DNA of 64,000 nucleotides, taken from assembly GCA_902489665.1 (NCBI GenBank), contig CABUAT010000001.1, positions 62,001 through 126,000 of the forward strand. The letters are read 5' to 3'. This DNA is from an uncultured Collinsella sp. Its GTDB lineage: Bacteria; Actinomycetota; Coriobacteriia; Coriobacteriales; Coriobacteriaceae. Position numbers and translations under genes: made by a program. Below, piece by piece: positions 17,171 through 25,963 of this stretch; position 1 is the first letter of the stretch, and each line of letters starts with the position of its first letter. The notes beneath the pieces were generated by a model. That model made no database searches. It had not been told where the DNA came from and worked only from the letters and a program-made list of their open reading frames with translations.

Positions 17171-17590
17171 CTAGACGAGTTTACCTTGGCAGTGATCGAT
17201 CATATGCTGGACCATTTGAGCCTCGAAGCCCACAAAGTCCTGCTTGCGCTCGCGCATCTTGCCGTCGACGATCACGTCATAAGCGACCTTGCACTTGATA
17301 TAGCGCGTGGACTTGGTGACCTCCTCGTGCGTCAGGCAGCTCTCCTCCATCTTGCTGGCACCCAGACCAAACACCAGACGGGGGTTGTAGAGCACATGGG
17401 GCTCGCCGGCATCGTCCAGGTAGACGCAGACCTTCTTGGTGACGCCAATCTGGTTGGCGGCAAGGCAGCCGGCATCGTCGAGCGACTTGATGGTATCGAT
17501 CAGGTCCTGTGCCACCGACTCGTCCTCGACGGTCGCGACCTCGCAACGCTGGGACAGAATAGCCTCGTCGTGGCAGAGCTCTTTAATCAT
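17171..17590 (-). CDS. Peptide-deformylase-like protein lacking the catalytic glutamate
   Basis: 139 residues. The deformylase fold is clear from three motifs: CLAANQIG (42-49, a good motif 1), MEESCLTH in place of EGCLS, and QHMIDH (128-133) in place of QHEIDH. The metal ligands (the cysteine and two histidines) are kept, but the glutamate that activates water is methionine at 130. Normal deformylase chemistry is therefore doubtful. It may bind metal or a formyl peptide, or have another reaction. The ATG at 17590 has GGAGG five bases upstream. A terminator follows. Confidence 0.85.
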   Translation of the reverse strand: MIKELCHDEAILSQRCEVATVEDESVAQDLIDTIKSLDDAGCLAANQIGVTKKVCVYLDDAGEPHVLYNPRLVFGLGASKMEESCLTHEEVTKSTRYIKCKVAYDVIVDGKMRERKQDFVGFEAQMVQHMIDHCQGKLV

Positions 17591-17783
17591 ACGTTCCTCC
17601 ATAGGGGTCGTTGTAACTGCTTAAGTATACGGTACCCACACATTTTCATACGGAAAATACCGCCCGTCCGTTACAAAGCGCCGAACATCAACATGTGAGG
17701 AACAGCAAGGTTGTAAAGGCGATATAGTAAGTGAGTTCGTGTCAATCGGCCTAAACTCGGGGCCGAACAAGGAAAGGGTATGC

Positions 17784-19097
17784 ATGGACGAACTATTTCA
17801 CGTCAGCGAGCGCAAGTCCACGATCGGGACCGAACTTCGCGCTGGACTGACAACGTTCCTGGCGATGGCCTACATCATTGCCGTCAACCCCGCGGTGCTC
17901 TCGGGCGCCGGCATCGATGCGGGAGCGCTCGCCTGCGCCACTTGCCTGGGCGCCGGCATCATGACCATCTGCATGGGCATCTTCGCCAACCGCCCGCTCG
18001 CTTGCGCTTCGGGCCTGGGCATCAACGCCATGATCGCGGGCATCGCCACCACCATGTGCGGCGGTGACTGGCACGTGGCCATGAGCGTTATCTTCCTCGA
18101 GGGTATCGTCATCTTGCTGCTCGTCCTGTGCGGCCTGCGCGAGGCCATTATGGACGCCATCCCCGTGGTCCTGCGCCACGCCATCTCCGTGGGTCTGGGC
18201 CTGTTCATCGCCATGATCGGCCTGTGCGACGCCGGTATCATCACCGCTGGTGCCGGTACGCTCGTCGGTCTGGGCGACATCGCCTCCCCCACCTTTATCG
18301 TCGGCATCATCTCCATCATCGTGACGGTTGCCCTGGCTTCCCGCAACGTGCCGGGCTCGCTGCTCATCGGCATCATCGTCGCCGTTATCGCCGGTATCCC
18401 GCTGGGCGTCACCCACGCCCCCGAGGGCCTCATCGCACCGCTCGACTTCTCGACCTTTGGCGCCCCGTTTGCCAGCACCGCAGACGGCAACATGGCCATC
18501 GTGAAGGTTCTGACCGACCCGATGCTGCTCGTCGTTGCCTTCTCGCTGCTCATGAGTGACTTCTTCGACACCATGGGCACCGCGATGGCCGTCGCCAAGC
18601 AGGGCGAGTTCTTGACCGAGGACGGCAATGTCGAGGACATCCGTCCCATCCTGGTCGTCGACTCCGTGGCCGCTGCTGCCGGTGGCTTTATGGGCGTCTC
18701 CTCCATCACCACCTTCGTCGAGTCCACTTCTGGCGCCGCCGACGGTGGCCGCACGGGCCTCACCTCCGTCACCACCGGCGTGCTGTTCATTCTCGCCGCG
18801 TTCTTCTCCCCCATCGTCACCATCGTTTCCAGCGCCGCCACCTGCGGTGCTCTGGTCTACGTCGGCTACCTCATGATGAGCGAGGCCTCCGAGATCGACT
18901 GGTCCGACGTGTCGCAGGGTTTCCCGGCGTTCATGATTGTCGCCGGCGTGCCCTTCACCTACTCCATCTCTGCCGGCATCGGCCTGGGCTTTATCGCCTA
19001 CGTGATCGTCGCGCTCTTTAAGGGCGAGGCCTCCAAGATCAAGCCGCTCATGTGGATCGCAGCCCTTGCCTTCCTTGTCTACTTCTTCGTGGCGTAA
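17784..19097 (+). CDS. NCS2 family purine permease (AzgA/PbuG-like)
   Basis: 437 residues, about 12-14 membrane segments. Proton-coupled uptake of adenine, guanine or hypoxanthine is the usual role. Family marks: ERKSTIGTELRAGLTTFLAM and AYIIAVNPAVLSGAG at the N-terminus, ACASGLGINAM, the carrier signature FFDTMGTAMAVAKQGEFL, and SSITTFVESTSGAADGGRTG. The ATG at 17784 follows GGAAAGGG. No purine riboswitch is visible upstream. A second nucleobase permease (UraA-like) is 860 bases downstream on the other strand. Confidence 0.94.
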   Translation: MDELFHVSERKSTIGTELRAGLTTFLAMAYIIAVNPAVLSGAGIDAGALACATCLGAGIMTICMGIFANRPLACASGLGINAMIAGIATTMCGGDWHVAMSVIFLEGIVILLLVLCGLREAIMDAIPVVLRHAISVGLGLFIAMIGLCDAGIITAGAGTLVGLGDIASPTFIVGIISIIVTVALASRNVPGSLLIGIIVAVIAGIPLGVTHAPEGLIAPLDFSTFGAPFASTADGNMAIVKVLTDPMLLVVAFSLLMSDFFDTMGTAMAVAKQGEFLTEDGNVEDIRPILVVDSVAAAAGGFMGVSSITTFVESTSGAADGGRTGLTSVTTGVLFILAAFFSPIVTIVSSAATCGALVYVGYLMMSEASEIDWSDVSQGFPAFMIVAGVPFTYSISAGIGLGFIAYVIVALFKGEASKIKPLMWIAALAFLVYFFVA

Positions 19098-19124
19098 CGG
19101 CATAGTCTGCTAAAGCAAAACAAC

Positions 19125-19165
19125 AAGGCGCGGAATCGCATCGAGCGGCTCCGCGCCTTTCTTTT
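19125..19165 (+). terminator. Terminator of the purine permease
   Basis: AAGGCGCGGA and TCCGCGCCTT with a 15-base loop, then TCTTTT. Confidence 0.88.
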
Positions 19166-19234
19166 AGCGTCTGCCCCCGTGTCAGCGTGCGACAATTAAG
19201 GCTGTCAATATCACAACACCGAGAGAAGCCTGCC

Positions 19235-19900
19235 TTGGAAGCGCATCATAAGCAGATAACCGTTTATTCAGAGTGTGCGGAAGGCGCGCCCGTCATCTAC
19301 CTCCCCGTGGTTATGGGCGACGGTAGTGAAGTCTACGAGCGCTGCCGAGAGCTCGATTGCCCGCCGTTCACCCTTGTCGCCATTGGAGGGCTCGATTGGA
19401 ATCGCGAGCTGAGCCCCTGGGAATGTGAGGGAACTATACGAGATGCCGAGCCCTTTGGTGGACAGGCTGCTGGTTTTCTTGACGAGTTGTTGAAGCAGAT
19501 AATCCCCCAGGCCGAATCATCGCTCCCGCAACCGCCCGCCTGGCGCGGCGTTGCCGGCTACTCGTTGGCGGGTCTTTTTGCACTGTGGGCACTTTGGCAA
19601 ACAGATGTCTTTGAGCGCGCAGCGAGTGCATCGGGGTCGTTATGGTTCCCCGGCTTTATCGACTACGCGCGCGAGCGCACGATGACGGCTACGCCCGACG
19701 CCGCCTATCTGTCGCTCGGTAAAAAGGAAACCAAGACGCCCAACCGCATGATGCGGCACGTACTCGACGATACGCACGCGATGGAAGAGCTGCTTATCGA
19801 GCGTGACATTCCAACAACGCTGGAGCTCAACCCCGGCAATCACTTTGCCCAAACTGACCTGCGCATGGCGCGCGGCATCCACTGGATACTGACGCATTAA
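19235..19900 (+). CDS. Alpha/beta hydrolase, esterase-like
   Basis: 221 residues. The nucleophile elbow GYSLAGLFAL (GxSxxG form) and a late histidine in NPGNHFAQTDLRMARGIHWIL fit the esterase D/IroE-like alpha/beta hydrolases. Substrate unknown. The start is uncertain: the TTG at 19235 has GAGAGAAG six bases before it, while a GTG 16 codons earlier (19187) has no ribosome-binding site. It sits alone between two terminators, next to uraA on the other strand. Confidence 0.75.
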   Translation: MEAHHKQITVYSECAEGAPVIYLPVVMGDGSEVYERCRELDCPPFTLVAIGGLDWNRELSPWECEGTIRDAEPFGGQAAGFLDELLKQIIPQAESSLPQPPAWRGVAGYSLAGLFALWALWQTDVFERAASASGSLWFPGFIDYARERTMTATPDAAYLSLGKKETKTPNRMMRHVLDDTHAMEELLIERDIPTTLELNPGNHFAQTDLRMARGIHWILTH

Positions 19901-19941
19901 AAATGGCGTCCACGCGTACATACGCATGGACGCCATTTTTA
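19900..19941. terminator. Bidirectional terminator between the esterase and uraA
   Basis: AAAAATGGCGTCCA and TGGACGCCATTTTT with a loop that can itself fold (GCGTACATACGC). Serves both convergent genes. Confidence 0.93.
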
Positions 19942-19960
19942 ATTTGGCTGAACGCAGCTA

Positions 19961-21295
19961 CTATTCGGCAGTCTCCTCAAGCTCGGAAGTATCGAACTCA
20001 AAGTCATTACCGGGCAGGATGGCGTTGAGCACAATGCCCACCAGCGAGCCCACGGCAAGGCCCGAAAGCGAAATCGTCACGCCGCCCAGCTCCAGCACGA
20101 TGGCACCGGCGGTACTGTAGGCAATGCCGAGCGAAAGCACGAGCACCAAAGCCGCAACCAGCACATTGCGGTTGTTCTGGAAATCAACCTGATTCTCGAT
20201 AAGGTTGCGAACGCCCACGGCACTGATCATGCCGTAGAGCACGAGCGACACGCCGCCGATTACACACGCCGGCATAGCAGCGATCACAGCAGCAAACTTG
20301 GGGCAGAACGAAAGCACGATGGCGCAGCAGGCGGCAATGCGAATCACGCGCGGGTCGAACACGCGCGTCAGGGCAAGCACGCCGGTGTTCTCGCCATACG
20401 TCGTATTGGCGGGGGCGCCAAAAAGCGATGCCAAGATGGTCGCCAGGCCATCGCCGAGCAAGGTACGGTGCAGACCGGGATCGGCAATGTAATTGCGTTC
20501 GCAGGTAGAGCCAATGGCGGAGATATCGCCGATATGCTCGATCATAGTTGCAAAGGCCAGCGGCATGATGGTGATGATGGCCGTCGTGGCAAGACCGCTA
20601 TCGAACTGCGGTCCAAAGAGCGCAAACACGGTGTTGTCCCACACGACGGGCAAGCCAACCCAGGGGGCAGCTGCGACGCCAGAGAAGTCGACCTCACCCA
20701 ACGCAGCCGCAACGGCATAGCTCACCACCACGCCCAGCAGAATCGGCACGATCTTGACCATGCCGCGGCCCCAGATGTTGCAGATGATGATCACGGCCAC
20801 AGCGATAACGGCGACAAGCCAGTTGGTCTGACAGTTGGCAATGGCAGAGCTCGCTAGGATCAGGCCGATGGAAATGACGATGGGGCCGGTCACCACCGGC
20901 GGAAAGAAGCGCATGACACGTTTGGCGCCAAATGCGCGGAACAGCGCCGCCAGCACCGGATAGAGCAGGCCGGCGCAGGCAACGCCCAGGCAAGCGTAGG
21001 GCAAAAGCTCGGCCTCGCCGTTGGGTGCAATGGCGGCATAACCCGCGATAAAGGCAAACGACGAGCCCAGAAACGCGGGCACCTTACCACGCGATAGAAA
21101 ATGAAACAGCAGCGTGCCGATGCCGGCGAACAGAAGCGTCGCCGAAACGGAAAGGCCGGTGAGCACGGGCACGAGCACCGTGGCTCCGAACATCGCAAAC
21201 ATGTGTTGCAAACCCAACACGAACATGCGCGGGCGGCCGAGCGATGATGCATCGTAGATGGCATCGGTGACGGCGGGCGTCGAGGATTGGGACAT
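19961..21295 (-). CDS. uraA: Uracil permease, NCS2 family
   Basis: 444 residues, about 14 membrane helices. Proton symport of uracil. Matches UraA: LGLQHMFAMFGATVLVPVL at the N-terminus, the substrate-site helix FATMIEHIGDISAIG with the acidic residue and histidine in place, and NTTYGENTGVLALTR for the second half-site. GGACTTCCATG gives only a modest ribosome-binding site (AAAGGAC on the minus strand). No attenuator is visible in the 120-base leader. Xanthine transport cannot be fully excluded. Confidence 0.92.
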   Translation of the reverse strand: MSQSSTPAVTDAIYDASSLGRPRMFVLGLQHMFAMFGATVLVPVLTGLSVSATLLFAGIGTLLFHFLSRGKVPAFLGSSFAFIAGYAAIAPNGEAELLPYACLGVACAGLLYPVLAALFRAFGAKRVMRFFPPVVTGPIVISIGLILASSAIANCQTNWLVAVIAVAVIIICNIWGRGMVKIVPILLGVVVSYAVAAALGEVDFSGVAAAPWVGLPVVWDNTVFALFGPQFDSGLATTAIITIMPLAFATMIEHIGDISAIGSTCERNYIADPGLHRTLLGDGLATILASLFGAPANTTYGENTGVLALTRVFDPRVIRIAACCAIVLSFCPKFAAVIAAMPACVIGGVSLVLYGMISAVGVRNLIENQVDFQNNRNVLVAALVLVLSLGIAYSTAGAIVLELGGVTISLSGLAVGSLVGIVLNAILPGNDFEFDTSELEETAE

Positions 21296-21418
21296 GGAAG
21301 TCCTTTCATGATGGAAGGGCGATCAGGCATATCGGATAACCTGCCCGAACGATACGATCCGGACCATTGTACGTGATACGTCATGTCTCGCGCGCGCCGT
21401 CACCTGCAAGCGGTAGCG

Positions 21419-22552
21419 TTACTTCCAAACGCGCTCGGCAATGCGCTTGACCAGCGCGATCTTTGCCCACTGTTCGTCCTCGGTCAGCTTGTTGCCAATC
21501 TCGCAGCTGGCAAAGCCGCACTGGGGCGACAGGTACAGGTTCTCGAGCGGCACATACTTTGCGGCCTCGTGGATACGTTCGACGATAACGTCCTCGTCCT
21601 CAAGCTCAGCCGCCTTGGTGGTCACCAGACCCAGCACGACCTTCTTGCCGGGAGCAACGTACTTGAGCGGCTCAAAGCCACCGGCGCGTGGCGTATCGAA
21701 CTCAAGGTAGAACGCGTCAACGTTCTCATGTGCGAACAGGTACGGCGCAATGGGATCGTAACCACCCTCGAAGGCATACGTGGAGTGATAGTTGCCGCGG
21801 CACACGTGCGTGTTGATAACCAGATCGTCGGGCTTGCCCGCGATGGCGGCATTGTTGAGCGCCACGCCCAGCTCGCTCACCTTTTGCAGGTCAACCGGGC
21901 TCATGCCGGTCTTGGACACAAAGTCGGTATCGCAATAGATGCCCCAGGTGCAGTCATCAAATTGGATGTTGCGGCAGCCTGCTGCGTACAGGTCGGCGAT
22001 CACCGTGCGATAAGCGGCCGCAATGGCGTCGGCAAGTTCCTCATCGGTCTTATAGACAGCGCGCAGGCTCTCCTGCTGGCCGTCGCAGCGATCGAGCGTG
22101 ACCTCAGAGAACGTCTGGATCGGCGCCGGGATGGTCTGGCGCGCGACCTGGCCCTCCCCCTCGAGCGACTTGACAAATTTGAAGTGCTCGACGAACGGAT
22201 GGTTCTCGCCGCTAATGGGACCGGTTACCACGGCGGTGTCGGCGGTAGTCTCCTCATCGTGGAACATATAGCCCGTACGCGAGGTACGGCGCTCAATGCC
22301 GTTGAGCCCCCACATAAAGTCGAGGTGCCAGTAACTGCGGCGGAACTCGCCATCGGTAATCACCTGCAGACCAGCGGCCTTTTGCTTGTCCACCAGGTCG
22401 CGAATGGCCTCGTCCTCAGCGGCCTTAAGGCCGGCGGTATCAAGCGTGCCTGCCGCATAGGCAGCGCGGGCGTCCTTTACAGCCTGCGGACGAAGAAAGC
22501 TGCCGACGATATCGGCGCGAAACGGCGCGTTCGGTTGAATCGAAGTGCTCAT
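21419..22552 (-). CDS. MetE C-terminal-domain-like methyltransferase (YxjG/YxjH type)
   Basis: 377 residues. The cobalamin-independent methionine synthase fold, catalytic half only. Such proteins methylate homocysteine or related thiols using a zinc site. Visible marks: RADIVGSFLRP near the start, VITDGEFRRSYWHLDF, FDDCTWG, the zinc ligands in NTHVCRGN, and the late cysteine in LSPQCGFAS. The start ATG at 22552 follows AAGGGAG. A LysR regulator lies just upstream on the same strand. In Bacillus such genes respond to S-adenosylmethionine, but no SAM riboswitch is seen in the 155-base gap here. Confidence 0.9.
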   Translation of the reverse strand: MSTSIQPNAPFRADIVGSFLRPQAVKDARAAYAAGTLDTAGLKAAEDEAIRDLVDKQKAAGLQVITDGEFRRSYWHLDFMWGLNGIERRTSRTGYMFHDEETTADTAVVTGPISGENHPFVEHFKFVKSLEGEGQVARQTIPAPIQTFSEVTLDRCDGQQESLRAVYKTDEELADAIAAAYRTVIADLYAAGCRNIQFDDCTWGIYCDTDFVSKTGMSPVDLQKVSELGVALNNAAIAGKPDDLVINTHVCRGNYHSTYAFEGGYDPIAPYLFAHENVDAFYLEFDTPRAGGFEPLKYVAPGKKVVLGLVTTKAAELEDEDVIVERIHEAAKYVPLENLYLSPQCGFASCEIGNKLTEDEQWAKIALVKRIAERVWK

Positions 22553-22707
22553 AGATATCTCCCTTTGCATTGGTTGCTTTACTGGGACAGAGTATGAGCG
22601 CTCATATGACCATCGTAAAATATACGTTTATAACAGTTTGATATAGATGTTTCCTATATCAGTCTGGACTGTCATAAAGAGACTTGAACCGTGCGGAGCA
22701 CAGCAGC

Positions 22708-23604
22708 CTAGATATGCTGACGAATCGCGTCGATATAGGCCCGACCGTAGCGCGTAAGCGTCGTGTTCTTGCGCGTGATGATGCCAATCTCCATGTACTC
22801 GTCCACGTCGAGCGGAATCGAGATAATGCCGGGGCCGTTGAGCTCGTGGCTGATCACGCCCGAGCATACCGTGTAGCCGTTGAGGCCCATGGCCAAATTG
22901 AACAACGTCGCACGGTCGCGCACGCGGATATTTTTGCGACGCTCGAACGTCGAGGTCAGCTCCTCGGAATAGTAAAACGAGTTGTAGCTGCCCTGCTCGT
23001 AGGACAGGAACGGGTAGTCTTCCAGATCCTCGAGCGTCACGCTGGAGCGGTCCGCCAGCGGATGGTCGGCGCAGACGAAGACATGCGGCGTGGCGCAGAA
23101 GAGTCCTTCGAACACGAGCTCGTTGGCCACCAGCATGCGCTCGATGACCTCGCGGTTGTGCTCGGACAGATATAGGATGCCCAGCTCGCTTTTCATGTGC
23201 GCGACATCCTCGATAATCTCGTGGGTCTGTTCCTCGCGCAGGGTAAAGTCGTAGCGCGCGGCATCGAACTCGCGGATCACGTCGACAAACGCGTTGACGG
23301 CAAAGGAATAATGCTGGCAGCTCACACTAAAGTGCGGCACCTGCTCGGATGCGCCCTTGTACTTGCCCTCGAGCAGGTCGGCCTGGTCGAGTACCTGGCG
23401 CGCATAGCCCAAGAAGGTCTCGCCTTCCTCGGACACAATGACGCCCTTGTTGGTGCGCTCAAAGATGTGCACACCCATCTCGTTTTCGAGATCGCGAATC
23501 GACGCGGTAATCGAAGGCTGCGACACAAAGAGCCGGCGCGAGGCCTCGGTAATGCTGCCGCATTCGGCAACTTTGACGACATATCTGAGCTGCTGGAGCT
23601 TCAT
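22708..23604 (-). CDS. LysR-family transcriptional regulator
   Basis: 298 residues. The winged helix is MKLQQLRYVVKVAECGSITE with LFVSQPSITASIRDLE. The effector domain starts near 90 (HFSVSCQHYSFAVNAFVDVI). It is ten bases downstream of the HAD phosphatase and has AAGGAGACAGCC before its ATG, so the two are one operon. The next gene on the strand is the MetE-like enzyme, making a sulfur or methionine regulon plausible. That is inference from order alone. Confidence 0.92.
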   Translation of the reverse strand: MKLQQLRYVVKVAECGSITEASRRLFVSQPSITASIRDLENEMGVHIFERTNKGVIVSEEGETFLGYARQVLDQADLLEGKYKGASEQVPHFSVSCQHYSFAVNAFVDVIREFDAARYDFTLREEQTHEIIEDVAHMKSELGILYLSEHNREVIERMLVANELVFEGLFCATPHVFVCADHPLADRSSVTLEDLEDYPFLSYEQGSYNSFYYSEELTSTFERRKNIRVRDRATLFNLAMGLNGYTVCSGVISHELNGPGIISIPLDVDEYMEIGIITRKNTTLTRYGRAYIDAIRQHI

Positions 23605-23614
23605 GGCTGTCTCC

Positions 23615-24523
23615 TTAGCTGTTAGTGAGATTCGCGTCGGCAGTACCCGGCAGGCGCATAAACGGCGGCATCTCCCCCGTCGCGGCGCAGGCGGCAATCT
23701 GATGCAGGACTCCGGCGACCGCATCATCCACCGCGGCGCCGATATGCCAGCGCGCGGCAGCCGTGACGGCCTCGTTGGCATTGGCGACTGCAACGGAGTT
23801 GGGAACGGCATCGATCATGGGCAGATCGTTATCGGAATCGCCAAATACGGCCACCTCGTCGGGCGTCAGGCTCAAGGCGCGCGCCAGCTCCAGCGCAGCG
23901 CAGCCCTTGTCCCAACCATCCGGAAGGATGTCGAACAGGCGCACTCGGTTGTTGGGAAACACAAGCGAGAGTTCCGGCACCTCAACGGCAACGCGCTCGC
24001 GTAGCTCCGCGAGCTCCTCACGCGAACGGGCACTCCAGATATTCGCCTTAAACACCGGCGCGCCATCGACGACGGGACGACACGGGGCCTCTTCGCCTTT
24101 GAGCCACGCATTGCCGCCCGACTCCATAGCGCGACGGAAACGCCCGGGATTGCTCGTCACGCAATAGGCATCGTTGCCCCAAAAGTCATCGCCCAGGCTG
24201 TAGACTTTTAGAAATGTATCGTCGGTCTCTTGCTCCAGATAGTCAGCCAAACGCATCAGAGCATCGTTGTCGATTGCGCGCGAAGCGACTACTTCGCCGT
24301 CGACAAACATCACCTGGCCGTTACAGAACGCACCGGTCGAAAAACACTCGGAACGGTTTTTGAACATCCAGCCCATCGCGGACGGCTGACGACCCGAAAC
24401 CGGCCCAAAGTGCAGACCCGCCGCCTGCATGGCATGAATACCCTCAATGGCGTAGTCGCTGGCGCCGTCATGCCCGGCTGGAATCAGCGTATCGTCCATA
24501 TCGGTCAGCACAAGTTTAATCAT
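23615..24523 (-). CDS. HAD-superfamily phosphatase, Cof/IIB type
   Basis: 302 residues. Cytoplasmic sugar-phosphate or nucleotide phosphatase. Motif I is TDMDDTLIPAG with the two aspartates, motif II VSGRQPS, and motif IV VFGDSDNDLPMIDAV. The large cap between 85 and 190 marks class IIB. Substrate unknown. First gene of a two-gene operon with the LysR regulator. Confidence 0.92.
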   Translation of the reverse strand: MIKLVLTDMDDTLIPAGHDGASDYAIEGIHAMQAAGLHFGPVSGRQPSAMGWMFKNRSECFSTGAFCNGQVMFVDGEVVASRAIDNDALMRLADYLEQETDDTFLKVYSLGDDFWGNDAYCVTSNPGRFRRAMESGGNAWLKGEEAPCRPVVDGAPVFKANIWSARSREELAELRERVAVEVPELSLVFPNNRVRLFDILPDGWDKGCAALELARALSLTPDEVAVFGDSDNDLPMIDAVPNSVAVANANEAVTAAARWHIGAAVDDAVAGVLHQIAACAATGEMPPFMRLPGTADANLTNS

Positions 24524-24560
24524 AAGGCCCCCATTCGTATCGGTCCTACCTATTGTAACG

Positions 24561-24595
24561 ACCTGCCAAAATAAACCTGTCCCTTTTTGGCAGGT
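24561..24595 (-). repeat. GGGACAG-core palindromic element, ACCTGCCAAAA arm type
   Basis: The arms ACCTGCCAAAA and TTTTGGCAGGT enclose CCTGTCCC (GGGACAGG on the minus strand). The same element, with one arm mismatch, is at 46407-46442. It lies just ahead of the TPP riboswitch. Confidence 0.8.
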
Positions 24596-24620
24596 GCGCT
24601 AGTATAGGGAACAACAGATT

Positions 24621-24715
24621 CGATGCGGGAGTGCCGGCGGTGCAAACCACAAGGCTGAGAGGGCATGGGGCCCAATCCTTTGAACCTGTCAGTTAATGCT
24701 GGCGTAGGGAGCATG
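24621..24715 (+). promoter_or_regulatory. TPP riboswitch (THI element)
   Basis: The conserved THI-box elements are all present in order: CGGGAGTGC near 24626, GGCTGAGAGGG near 24653, CCAATCCTTTGAACCTG near 24671, and TAATGCTGGCGTAGGGA near 24694. Binding of thiamine pyrophosphate would favour the terminator that follows and shut down thiM, the thiamine-binding gene and thiE. Confidence 0.97.
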
Positions 24716-24726
24716 CCGCCTTTACA

Positions 24727-24756
24727 GGGGCGCTGTCTATGCACAGCGCCCCTTTT
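24727..24756 (+). terminator. Riboswitch-controlled terminator
   Basis: GGGGCGCTGT, six-base loop, ACAGCGCCCC, then TTTT. It is placed between the TPP aptamer and thiM, so control is at transcription. Confidence 0.92.
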
Positions 24757-24778
24757 CTATGCCAAGGAGGCATGTGCA

Positions 24779-25618
24779 GTGATTGATTCGGAACAGCTTA
24801 AGCAACATATGGTCAAGGCCGTAGAGGAAATTCGCGCCACCAATCCGATGGCCGGCTCCATCACCAACACGGTGACGATCGACTTTGTCGCCAACGCACA
24901 GCTCGCCGTGGGCGGATCGGCCGCCATGGTCTATCTGCCCGACGAGGGCGAAGCGCTCGTTGCCGGCGGCGGCGCCATCTATCTCAACATGGGCACGCTC
25001 TTCCCTATCTACGAGCAGACGATTCCCCGCGCGGCGAAGGCGGCACACGACGCCGGCAAGCCCTGGGTGCTCGATCCGGTGGGCCTGGGTATCGGCAGCT
25101 TGCGCACCCAGCTGGTAAACGAGCTCAAGCAGTACAAGCCCGCCATCGTACGCGGCAACGCCTCCGAGATTATCGCGCTCGCCGGCCTGTGGGGTCTTGA
25201 GGGCGAGGCGGCCGATCTGAGCCGCGTGCGCGGCGTCGATACCACCGACACGGTCGACGCCGCCCGTGGTGCCGCCGTGGCGCTCGCCCGCTACACCGGC
25301 GGCGCCGTAGTGGTCTCGGGCGAAGTCGACCTGATTACCGACGGCACGACCGTGGCCAAGTCCCACGGCGGCAGCCCGCTCATGTCCAAGATCACCGGTT
25401 GCGGTTGCTCGCAAGGCGGCGTACTGGCCGTGTACGCCTGTGCTGCCGATCCGTTTACGGCGGCAGTCTGCGGTACCGCCGTCTACAACGTCGCTGGCAC
25501 GCGTGCTGCCGCCGTCGCCGATGCCCCGGCGAGCTTTAAGGTCGCCTTTATCGACGAGCTCTACCGCGCGAGCGCCCAGGACATCGCCAACAACCAGCTC
25601 GAGCTCGAGGAGGCGTAA
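24779..25618 (+). CDS. thiM: Hydroxyethylthiazole kinase
   Basis: 279 residues. Phosphorylates 4-methyl-5-(2-hydroxyethyl)thiazole for thiamine salvage. Visible: SITNTVTIDFVANAQLAVG near the start (substrate pocket), WVLDPVGLG, VRGNASEI and the catalytic cysteine region KITGCGCSQGG, where many relatives have TGTGC. The start is GTG at 24779, with AAGGAGG eight bases upstream. First gene of a TPP-controlled operon with the thiamine-binding protein and thiE. Confidence 0.95.
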   Translation: MIDSEQLKQHMVKAVEEIRATNPMAGSITNTVTIDFVANAQLAVGGSAAMVYLPDEGEALVAGGGAIYLNMGTLFPIYEQTIPRAAKAAHDAGKPWVLDPVGLGIGSLRTQLVNELKQYKPAIVRGNASEIIALAGLWGLEGEAADLSRVRGVDTTDTVDAARGAAVALARYTGGAVVVSGEVDLITDGTTVAKSHGGSPLMSKITGCGCSQGGVLAVYACAADPFTAAVCGTAVYNVAGTRAAAVADAPASFKVAFIDELYRASAQDIANNQLELEEA

Positions 25619-25621
25619 GCC

Positions 25622-25963
25622 ATGTCCGAGCCCGCAACCAATGCCGGAATGAACACGCTCATCGCCGTGGCCATCGCCCCGTGCGGCACCGGCGACGAGC
25701 TGTCCGCCGAGGTCGCCGAGGTCGTGCGCGTCATACGCGAGAGCGGCCTTCCCAACCGCACCACCTCGATGTTCACCGAGATCGAGGGCGACTGGGACGA
25801 GGTCATGCAGGTCGTGCGCGACGCAACCTTTGTGTTGGCGAGCAAGGGCATCCGCACCGAAGTCGTGCTCAAAGCCGATATTCGGCCCGGATTTACCGAC
25901 ACCATGACCGGCAAGCTCGAGCGCATGGAAGCACAGATCAAAAAGCAGGAGGAAGCACGATGA
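25622..25963 (+). CDS. MTH1187/YkoF-like thiamine-binding protein
   Basis: 113 residues. The DUF77 family binds thiamine or its precursors. Here NTLIAVAIAPCGTGDELSAE, FTEIEGDWDEVMQVVRDAT and VVLKADIRPG fit. It begins four bases after thiM and overlaps thiE by four bases (ATGA), so its expression is tied to the TPP riboswitch. A carrier or buffer role between salvage steps is likely. No transport genes are next to it. Confidence 0.88.
   Translation: MSEPATNAGMNTLIAVAIAPCGTGDELSAEVAEVVRVIRESGLPNRTTSMFTEIEGDWDEVMQVVRDATFVLASKGIRTEVVLKADIRPGFTDTMTGKLERMEAQIKKQEEAR

Noticed and set aside
17603..17783. Purine riboswitch before the NCS2 permease
   Set aside because: No conserved purine aptamer stems or loop bases are visible.
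17793..19103. 436-codon open frame opposite the purine permease
   Set aside because: Extremely G/D/H-rich antisense translation; the forward frame is a clear NCS2 permease.
25681..25959. 93-codon N-terminal extension of thiE
   Set aside because: It overlaps the thiamine-binding protein gene out of frame and is Arg/His-rich noise. The ATGA-overlap start with a good ribosome-binding site is preferred.
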